Assembly (NCBI GenBank): GCA_049613795.1
Contig: JBMZCX010000074.1
Span: 1-13,489, forward strand
DNA from: Thalassotalea_B sp049613795
GTDB lineage: Bacteria > Pseudomonadota > Gammaproteobacteria > Enterobacterales > Alteromonadaceae
Length of the DNA stretch: 13,489 nucleotides
Reading direction: 5' to 3'
Within the stretch, counting starts at the first letter, position 1; each line of letters starts with the position of its first letter. Positions 7,732 to 13,489 of this stretch are shown here, one piece after another. Under the pieces are notes generated by a model that made no database searches, was not told the DNA's origin, and worked only from the letters and a program-made list of their open reading frames with translations. The position numbers and the translations under genes were made by a program.

Positions 7732-7763
7732 TTATTGGCGAATTAAAATCACCTTGCCAATAA
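7732..7763 (+). repeat. 8-bp inverted repeat after ybeY
   Basis: TTATTGGC (7732-7739) pairs perfectly with GCCAATAA (7756-7763) across a 16-nt loop, starting 7 nt after the ybeY stop. A T-rich but interrupted sequence (TTATTTA) follows. It could be a partial terminator, an RNA-processing or stabilising hairpin, or chance. The 121-nt ybeY-ybeX gap is the longest within the cluster. It also holds a -35-like TTGATA (7779-7784), without a good -10, and the palindrome AACTTAAGTT (7791-7800). Confidence 0.35.
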
Positions 7764-7846
7764 TTATTTAAAATAAACTTGATAATAGTTAACTTAAGTT
7801 TCAAACTGAAAAGCTATTGTTAAATAACAGGAAGATAAAAAGCTCT

Positions 7847-8725
7847 ATGAGCGACGACAACCCTCACTCTAGTAACGGTTCTTCAAATAAGTCATTTTTA
7901 ACAAAAATTTGGCAATTATTTACTGGAGAACCGAATAATAAAGACGCGTTAGTAGAAGTATTAAATGACGCGGAAGACCGCGAGCTAATTAAGCCTGAAA
8001 CTAAGCTTATGATAGAAGGTGTGCTTGAAGTATCAGATATGCGAGTACGCGATATTATGATCCCTCGCTCACAAATGGTTACTATTGACATTACAGACTC
8101 CTTTGAGGAATCATTGCCTGTTATTATCGACTCAGGCCACTCTCGCTTCCCAGTGATCAAAGAAGACCTAGATCATATAGAGGGTATTTTACTCGCTAAA
8201 GACCTACTCGCATACGGCTTTAATCAACAAGACGAAAAATTTACACTAGAGCAAGTTATTCGCCCCGCGATCATTGTGCCGGAAAGTAAAAAAGTGGAGC
8301 CTTTATTAAAAGAATTTCGCTCTCAACGTTACCATATGGCGATTGTAGTTGATGAATACGGTGGTGTGTCTGGTGTTGTCACTATTGAAGATATTTTAGA
8401 GTTAATTGTTGGTGAAATAGAAGACGAAACTGACGATGAAATTGAAGAGAATATTAGACCACTTGTTGCCAACGTTTACCAAGTTAACGCACTAATTGAG
8501 CTACCTGAATTTAATGAATATTTTAGCTGTGGTTTAGATGAAGATGATGCAGATACCCTCGGAGGCATCGTTTTACATAAGTTTGGTCACATGCCTAAGA
8601 AAGGTGAAATAATCACAGTTGATGGCTTTGAATTTAAAATATCTTCTGCCAATAACCGCAGAATTCAACTCATTCAAGTCACAATACCTAAAGATCATCA
8701 AATTTTAGGTAAAGTAAGTGACTAA
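7847..8725 (+). CDS. ybeX: YbeX/CorC: CBS-pair and CorC_HlyC domain protein
   Basis: A cytosolic CBS-domain protein historically called CorC (magnesium/cobalt efflux) and in E. coli linked to ribosome metabolism. It lacks the DUF21 membrane domain of true CorB/CorC-type transporters, so a direct transport role is uncertain. Two CBS motifs cover about 64-195: RVRDIMIPRSQMVTI (66-80) and RYHMAIVVDEYGGVSGVVTIEDILE (161-185). An acidic linker follows (190-201), then a C-terminal CorC_HlyC domain (about 203-282) with DEDDADTLGGIV. ATG 7847 is preferred to TTG 7817. It starts MSDDN as E. coli YbeX does, gives exactly 292 aa, and has AGGAAG (7829-7834) upstream, though the 12-nt spacing is long. lnt follows after 20 nt. 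Confidence 0.94.
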   Translation: MSDDNPHSSNGSSNKSFLTKIWQLFTGEPNNKDALVEVLNDAEDRELIKPETKLMIEGVLEVSDMRVRDIMIPRSQMVTIDITDSFEESLPVIIDSGHSRFPVIKEDLDHIEGILLAKDLLAYGFNQQDEKFTLEQVIRPAIIVPESKKVEPLLKEFRSQRYHMAIVVDEYGGVSGVVTIEDILELIVGEIEDETDDEIEENIRPLVANVYQVNALIELPEFNEYFSCGLDEDDADTLGGIVLHKFGHMPKKGEIITVDGFEFKISSANNRRIQLIQVTIPKDHQILGKVSD

Positions 8726-8745
8726 ACTTAGCTTTATTTTAAAGA

Positions 8746-10323
8746 ATGACTGAAGTACGTAATAACCCCCCTTTTTTATACTGGCTAAAAAATTATGGAA
8801 CTAGTTTTTTAGCTGGGCTATGTTTATTATTTGCTTATGCACCATTTTCTCAGTGGTGGATCACCTTAGTAATTTTTCCCTTATGGCTTTATAAAATACA
8901 AGGCCTTTCAAGTAAACCAGCATTCACACACGGGTTTTATTTTGGCTTAGGCTGGTTTCTTAGTGGTATTAGCTGGGTATACGTTTGTATTGATCGCTTT
9001 GGCGGTACTCCATTACTCGTTTCAGTATTGTTAATGTTATTACTTGCGGCCTATTTAGCGCTTTTCCCTGCATTAGCATGCTACCTCAGTACTAAATTCA
9101 GCCGTAATAACAAAATTAAGCTCTACTTATTACCTGCAACATGGCTATTTAGTGAATGGATAAGAGCTAACTTCTTAACAGGTTTTCCTTGGCTTTCCAT
9201 TGGCTACAGCCAAATAGACGGGCCACTAGCAGCTCTTGCACCGATTATTGGCGAAGTTGGCATTAGCTTTTTTATTGTGTTGTTAAGTGTATCTGTTGTT
9301 CAATACTTTCATGCTAAAAGCAAAAAAGTAGCCATAGTCACTATCGTACTGCTTATCAGCAGTTTAGTTAGCAGTAACCTGCAAAACTGGGGAGAATTAA
9401 CAGGAAAGTCTATTCGTACAGCATTAGTGCAAGGTAATATAAAGCAAGAGGTTAAGTGGCAGAAAGAGCTGCAATGGCCCACCATGATGAAGTACTTAAC
9501 GTTAACCAAAGAGAATTATGATGCTGATCTCATTATCTGGCCTGAATCTGCGATTACAGGCATTGAACCATTAGTAATAACCCAAGACTTTCTTGAACTT
9601 GCAAATCGTTCAGCAGCACTTAATAAAAGTACAATCATCACTGGTATTCTTAATTACAACTTTGAGTCTCGTCAATCTTTCAATAGCTTAATTGTGCTTG
9701 GCCAACAACATAAAACAGATACCCAAGGTAGCTATTTCTATAATAATAAAAACCGCTACTATAAAAATCATTTATTACCTATTGGTGAATTTGTGCCATT
9801 TGGCGACATTCTTCGCCCTCTTGCACCACTTTTTAACTTAGCCCAATCATCTTTTACCCGCGGTGCATACCAACAAGCCAATATTATTGCGCAAGATTTG
9901 CATATTCTTCCGCTAATCTGCTTTGAAATAGCATTTCCTGAACAGCTTGCTGCTAATTTTACTGAAACAACAAATATGATATTAACGGTAAGCAACGACG
10001 CATGGTTTGGAAATTCTCATGGGCCGCACCAACATTTAGAAATTGCGCGAATGCGGGCATTAGAATTTGCTCGCCCTGTATTAAGAACCACGAATAACGG
10101 TATTACCGCAATTATTAATCACCACGGAAAAATACAGCAGCAATTACCGCAGTTTGAAGAATTAGTACTAAAAGATCAGGTTGCATTAGTGACAGGTAAA
10201 ACCCCTTACCAAACCATTGCGCCGTATATTACTTGGTTAATGATAGTCCCCTATTTACTCTCACTACTTATATTTAATTTTCTCGCTAAAATCCGACTCA
10301 AAAAAACAAATACAAATAGCTAA
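8746..10323 (+). CDS. lnt: Lnt: apolipoprotein N-acyltransferase
   Basis: An inner-membrane enzyme that adds the third acyl chain from phospholipid to the N-terminal cysteine of lipoproteins, completing maturation before Lol sorting. The 525-aa product begins with about six hydrophobic segments between 12 and 210. A periplasmic nitrilase (CN_hydrolase) domain spans about 222-485, and a final TM helix lies near 490-513. The catalytic triad is visible: E267 (IIWPESAITG), K340 (RYYKNHLLPIGEFVPFG) and C392 (LPLICFEIAFPE), matching E267-K335-C387 of E. coli. It starts 20 nt after ybeX with only a weak purine stretch (AAAG) near the ATG, so translation may depend partly on coupling. It closes the conserved cluster. 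Confidence 0.97.
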   Translation: MTEVRNNPPFLYWLKNYGTSFLAGLCLLFAYAPFSQWWITLVIFPLWLYKIQGLSSKPAFTHGFYFGLGWFLSGISWVYVCIDRFGGTPLLVSVLLMLLLAAYLALFPALACYLSTKFSRNNKIKLYLLPATWLFSEWIRANFLTGFPWLSIGYSQIDGPLAALAPIIGEVGISFFIVLLSVSVVQYFHAKSKKVAIVTIVLLISSLVSSNLQNWGELTGKSIRTALVQGNIKQEVKWQKELQWPTMMKYLTLTKENYDADLIIWPESAITGIEPLVITQDFLELANRSAALNKSTIITGILNYNFESRQSFNSLIVLGQQHKTDTQGSYFYNNKNRYYKNHLLPIGEFVPFGDILRPLAPLFNLAQSSFTRGAYQQANIIAQDLHILPLICFEIAFPEQLAANFTETTNMILTVSNDAWFGNSHGPHQHLEIARMRALEFARPVLRTTNNGITAIINHHGKIQQQLPQFEELVLKDQVALVTGKTPYQTIAPYITWLMIVPYLLSLLIFNFLAKIRLKKTNTNS

Positions 10324-10390
10324 CACCCCACATATCATTCTTTTTATTTCATGTTAATATCAGTACCTATGTTCAATAACTATAAGAATA

Positions 10391-12046
10391 ATGATGAAAA
10401 TAAAACGTACACTCGCAACACTATTAATGGTATGTACAAACAATGCTATTGCCGACACGACTATTATTAACAATATAAATGGTTATTCAATTAATAATAA
10501 TCAACTCGAAGCTTTCCATGCTATCCAGTTTACTGACGATAAAATTGACAAAATATATCGAAAGAATGATTTAGTCGACCAAAGTAAAGAAATACACGTT
10601 ATTGACGGCAAAGGAAAAACACTCTTACCTGGCCTTATTGATGCCCATGGTCACGTACTAAACTATGGGTTGAGCTTACTGAATGCTGACCTTGTTGGTA
10701 GTAAAAGTGAAGCAGAAGCGGTTAAACGTACACTTAACTATGCCCAAAAAACACCTAATTTGACTTGGGTGCATGGCAGAGGCTGGAACCAAGTACAATG
10801 GGCTAGCAACCAATTTCCAACCGCAAAAAGCTTAGATCAAGTATTTCCAAACCAAGCAGTTTGGCTTAAGCGAGTTGATGGACATGCTGGCTGGGCCAAT
10901 AGTAAAGCAATGGCTCTAGCAGGTATTACCGCAAGCACACAAGCGCCCCAAGGCGGTGACATAATAAAAGATGCGCTAGGTCAGCCAACGGGTGTATTTA
11001 TTGATAATGCGATGGATTTAATAGACTCCGCCATACCCGAACTTACTCATACACAAAAAAAATTCGCACTTAAAAAGGCTATGAAAAGTTTAGTCTCAAT
11101 GGGGTTAACCAGCGTACATGATGCGGGGATTGATAGTGATAATATTTCGTTGTACAAAGCACTCGCTCAAAATAAAGAAATGCCTATTCGTATCAACGCC
11201 ATGCTCTATTTACCATCGAAAAATTGGCAGAAAACATTACAGCAAGGTCATTATAAGAGCCAAGATGATATGTTTGCATTTAATAGCGTAAAAATACAAG
11301 CCGATGGTGCATTAGGCAGCCGAGGCGCTTCACTAATTGAAGACTACTCAGATCATGCCGGTCACAAAGGCCTTTTATTACATGATAACAAAAGTTTAAC
11401 TGAATATATTACTACCGCGATGCAAGCTGGCTTTCAAGTAAATACTCATGCAATTGGCGACAACGCCAATAAAATATCACTCGACCTATATCAGCAATTA
11501 ATCAAAAAGACGAACAGCAAATCTCTTCGCCACCGTATCGAACATGCTCAAATACTGAGACTTGAAGATATTCCTCGTTTTAATCAACTGGGTATTATTG
11601 CTTCAATGCAAGCAACTCATGCCACGAGTGATAAAAATATGGCACAAGACAGAATAGGAAAACAACGAATATTAGGTGCATACGCTTGGCGAAAACTGCT
11701 AAATGCAAACACCATAATTGCCGCAGGTTCAGACTTTCCAGTAGAGTCTCCTAATCCATTTTTTGGTTTACATGCCTCTATAACCCGTCAAGATAAACTC
11801 AATCAACCTGAAGGCGGTTGGCTACCAAATGAAAAAATGACGCGGGTAGAATCGCTTAAAAGCTTTACAATTGACGCGGCTTATTCAGGGCATCAAGAAA
11901 CACTTATTGGTAGTTTAGAAAAAGGTAAAAAAGCAGACTTTATTTTAGTGGATAATGACTACTTTACCATGTCAGAAAAAAACATTTGGAACATGAAAGT
12001 ATTAACGACTTGGGTTAATGGCCAAGTCGTTTATAGCAAACACTAA
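10391..12046 (+). CDS. Secreted YtcJ-type amidohydrolase (Amidohydro_3)
   Basis: A metal-dependent amidohydrolase of the amidohydrolase 3 (YtcJ-like) family, 551 aa, acting on an unknown amide or cyclic substrate. An N-terminal signal peptide (MMKIKRT, hydrophobic core, AIA-DT cleavage near residue 21) predicts export to the periplasm. The composite beta-sandwich/TIM-barrel layout shows in the order LLPGLIDAHGHVL (H86, H88), VKIQADGALGSRGA (candidate bridging Lys K301), NTHAIGD (H353), RHRIEHAQ (H385) and AGSDFPVESPNP (D448). The ending GKKADFILVDNDYF is typical. Either ATG 10391 or ATG 10394 could start it; the ribosome-binding site is weak. Cys15 is not preceded by a good lipobox, so a lipoprotein is unlikely. 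A 67-nt gap after lnt holds no clear promoter. The substrate cannot be read from context. Confidence 0.9.
   Translation: MMKIKRTLATLLMVCTNNAIADTTIINNINGYSINNNQLEAFHAIQFTDDKIDKIYRKNDLVDQSKEIHVIDGKGKTLLPGLIDAHGHVLNYGLSLLNADLVGSKSEAEAVKRTLNYAQKTPNLTWVHGRGWNQVQWASNQFPTAKSLDQVFPNQAVWLKRVDGHAGWANSKAMALAGITASTQAPQGGDIIKDALGQPTGVFIDNAMDLIDSAIPELTHTQKKFALKKAMKSLVSMGLTSVHDAGIDSDNISLYKALAQNKEMPIRINAMLYLPSKNWQKTLQQGHYKSQDDMFAFNSVKIQADGALGSRGASLIEDYSDHAGHKGLLLHDNKSLTEYITTAMQAGFQVNTHAIGDNANKISLDLYQQLIKKTNSKSLRHRIEHAQILRLEDIPRFNQLGIIASMQATHATSDKNMAQDRIGKQRILGAYAWRKLLNANTIIAAGSDFPVESPNPFFGLHASITRQDKLNQPEGGWLPNEKMTRVESLKSFTIDAAYSGHQETLIGSLEKGKKADFILVDNDYFTMSEKNIWNMKVLTTWVNGQVVYSKH
12004..12031. terminator. 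10-bp inverted repeat inside the 3' end of the amidohydrolase gene
   Basis: AACGACTTGG (12004-12013) and CCAAGTCGTT (12022-12031) form a perfect 10-bp stem with an 8-nt loop. It lies 13 nt before the amidohydrolase stop and 38 nt beyond the stop of the convergent diguanylate cyclase gene. It could act as a bidirectional stem, but neither side has a clean U-tract (TTATAGC rightward, AATACTTTC leftward). It is therefore a candidate terminator or transcript-end stabiliser only. Confidence 0.4.
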
Positions 12047-12068
12047 GGTAATTAATAAGTAGTAACCG

Positions 12069-13037
12069 TTAAGCTTTTGGCAGCGGGTAGAGTGTTGTTT
12101 TATTTCTACCTGCTTCTTTAGACATATATAAAGCGGCATCTGCACACTCTATCCACGCTTCTAACCTTTCAATGGAAGGGTTAATTTCTGCAATACCTAA
12201 AGAAATAGTGTATTTCAGGTCAATGTCATTATATTTAACGATCGAGCTTTCAACTTTTAAACGTAAACGTTCTGCAAAAATTTTTGCATTATCTAATGTG
12301 GTATCGGCAAGTAAAATAGCAAACTCTTCGCCGCCGTAGCGCCCAGAAACATCGGTTTCTCGTACATGTCCACGAATAAGCTCGGCAAGATGTCGAATAA
12401 CTTCATCGCCAACCATATGGCCATAAGTATCATTAACATCTTTAAATTTATCAATATCAACCATTACCAAACAGCTTGAGTGCTGACTACGGAGCCAACG
12501 TTTATATTCAGCCTGTAAACAATTACCCCAATGCGTTCGGTTATATAATAATGTTAAGCCGTCAGTTTGGCTTAATATTGCTAGTTCTTCATTCGCTTTT
12601 TTCAACTCTTTTTTATGAATAGCAACATCGGTTACATCATAAACAATCAAGCATAAGTGGGTTACATTACCAGTAGTCGACATTAACGGAATAAAGGTAG
12701 TATTCTGATACATAAAATCGGCAATACCAGTGATCGGACGGTAGTTTTGAAATCGGAACAAATAAGGTCGCTGTTCCCAAATAGTAAACGCTTTATTTTT
12801 AAGTAGATAAACTGATTCCGCTTTTCTAACAAACCACTCTTTGGGTATTTCATCAAATAAATCAAATAAGCATTTATCTTTAACCTCTCCTGGCAATAAG
12901 CCGCTATGGTTTTCCATAAAGCCATTCCAAATTTGAATATTATATTCTCGGTCCATAACCACCAAGCCGACATCAATGGTGTGAAGCATTTCCATCAGCC
13001 AATGTAATTCATTCATTTGTGTTGTTTCTAACGACAT
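12069..13037 (-). CDS. PAS-GGDEF diguanylate cyclase
   Basis: A 322-aa cytosolic diguanylate cyclase that makes c-di-GMP from two GTP. An N-terminal PAS domain (about 13-138) begins IDVGLVVMDREYNIQIWN and ends LIVYDVTD. A short coiled-coil linker (about 139-156) leads into the GGDEF domain. That domain has DGLTLLYNR (159-167), metal-site D194 in VDIDKFKDVND, an active-site GGEEF (235-239), and an RETD inhibitory site (226-229) five residues upstream, so product feedback inhibition is expected. No membrane segment is seen. The ATG at 13037 lies 2 nt after the stop of the CheC-like gene, with GGA upstream inside that gene, so the two are almost certainly co-transcribed and probably coupled. The gene converges on the amidohydrolase with a 22-bp gap. 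The PAS ligand is unknown. Confidence 0.95.
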   Translation of the reverse strand: MSLETTQMNELHWLMEMLHTIDVGLVVMDREYNIQIWNGFMENHSGLLPGEVKDKCLFDLFDEIPKEWFVRKAESVYLLKNKAFTIWEQRPYLFRFQNYRPITGIADFMYQNTTFIPLMSTTGNVTHLCLIVYDVTDVAIHKKELKKANEELAILSQTDGLTLLYNRTHWGNCLQAEYKRWLRSQHSSCLVMVDIDKFKDVNDTYGHMVGDEVIRHLAELIRGHVRETDVSGRYGGEEFAILLADTTLDNAKIFAERLRLKVESSIVKYNDIDLKYTISLGIAEINPSIERLEAWIECADAALYMSKEAGRNKTTLYPLPKA

Positions 13038-13039
13038 AC

Positions 13040-13489
13040 TTATTCCAACAGATACGCTAATTTGTTATTTAAAATTTTCATTGATTCTTCAGTAAAAAGT
13101 AACAATAAATCACACTTTACTGAATAGCCTTCTATGCTATAACTAATTTCAATAGCTAACGTTCTCCGCCAGCGTTTGGCATTGTAAGCAATTAATTCTG
13201 ATACTTTTCTGTGCTGCCCTAATACAACAGGATGCCCTTGACTAAAAGGCATATCTAATTGACCTGAAATTCCATTTAAACAAGCACCAATTAATACGTT
13301 AGCTAAATCCATTAACAATTCTAGCTCTGTGCCTTCGTCAACCTCACATTGATAATTCATTAAAGCAGCAACATCTTTAAAGCTTGAATCATTTAAAATT
13401 AATAAAGCTTCACCAGACACTCCTGCACCAATAAAGCCTTGGCAAATGCCAGAAGTACTTTCATGACGCTCTATTGCAGATAGCGCCAT
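13040..13489 (-). CDS. CheC/CheX-like chemotaxis phosphatase homologue, probably 5'-truncated by the window edge
   Basis: At least 149 residues are present. The frame reaches the right edge, where an ATG happens to sit on the last three bases, so the true start may lie beyond. The stretch ELELLMDLANVLIGACLNGISGQLDM (55-80) resembles the CheC/CheX/FliY signature helix, in which an ExxN motif pairs with a second acidic residue four positions earlier. Here the acid four before is E57 and the motif is D61-x-x-N64, so Asp replaces the usual Glu. GEALLILNDSSFKDVAALM before it and CDLLLLFTEESMKIL near the end fit the alpha/beta repeats of the family. Such proteins dephosphorylate CheY-type receivers, so a response-regulator gene just outside the window is a reasonable inference. 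It is tightly linked to the downstream diguanylate cyclase. Confidence 0.7.
   Translation of the reverse strand: MALSAIERHESTSGICQGFIGAGVSGEALLILNDSSFKDVAALMNYQCEVDEGTELELLMDLANVLIGACLNGISGQLDMPFSQGHPVVLGQHRKVSELIAYNAKRWRRTLAIEISYSIEGYSVKCDLLLLFTEESMKILNNKLAYLLE

Noticed and set aside
10391..10460. Possible lipoprotein signal on the amidohydrolase (Cys15)
   Set aside because: The residues before Cys15 (LLMV) do not fit a lipobox, while the AIA-D cleavage site fits an ordinary signal peptide.
12683..12976. 97-codon minus-strand frame within the diguanylate cyclase gene
   Set aside because: It is an out-of-frame shadow of the PAS region and shows no independent start signal.
1..13489. Mobile elements, integrase or attachment site at the tRNA, CRISPR, toxin-antitoxin, phage genes
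   Set aside because: None was seen. The tRNA 3' end is not repeated elsewhere in the window by eye, and gene order is largely the conserved chromosomal cluster.

Overview
The window is AT-rich DNA from a gammaproteobacterium. Gene content, protein style and order (tRNA-Gln, ubiF, miaB, ybeZ, ybeY, ybeX/corC, lnt) match the E. coli neighbourhood around ubiF and miaB. The large propeller sensor, the PAS-GGDEF protein and the CheC-like protein suggest a marine Alteromonadales member, for example the Colwellia/Thalassotalea group. That placement is inference from protein style, not a search result.

Layout. Positions 1-50 are the 3' end of a tRNA-Gln(TTG). Facing it on the minus strand is ubiF (113-1282), a ubiquinone-biosynthesis hydroxylase. 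A 183-bp divergent intergenic region with repeated TTAACC half-sites separates ubiF from a plus-strand pair. The first of the pair is an unrecognised 149-residue acidic protein. The second, overlapping it, is a large sensor with a signal peptide, about 14 beta-propeller repeats, a Y_Y_Y domain, one membrane helix and a cytoplasmic domain resembling a degenerate histidine kinase. This pair sits between ubiF and miaB, which are direct neighbours in E. coli.

From 4780 to 10323 runs the conserved plus-strand cluster. It contains miaB (tRNA methylthiolation), ybeZ (PhoH-like ATPase), ybeY (rRNA maturation endonuclease), ybeX/corC (CBS-domain protein) and lnt (apolipoprotein N-acyltransferase). ybeZ and ybeY overlap, and the other gaps are short except the 121 bp before ybeX. 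Together the cluster links tRNA modification, rRNA and ribosome quality control, and envelope lipoprotein maturation.

From 10391 comes a secreted YtcJ-type amidohydrolase. It converges on a minus-strand signalling pair: a PAS-GGDEF diguanylate cyclase (12069-13037) and a CheC/CheX-like protein (13040 to the right edge, probably truncated). The two are separated by only 2 nt.

No mobile element, CRISPR array, integrase or phage gene is visible. The least ordinary part is the 149-aa protein plus propeller sensor module, whose kinase-like domain appears to have lost the residues needed for phosphotransfer. No gene-free stretch exceeds 300 bases.
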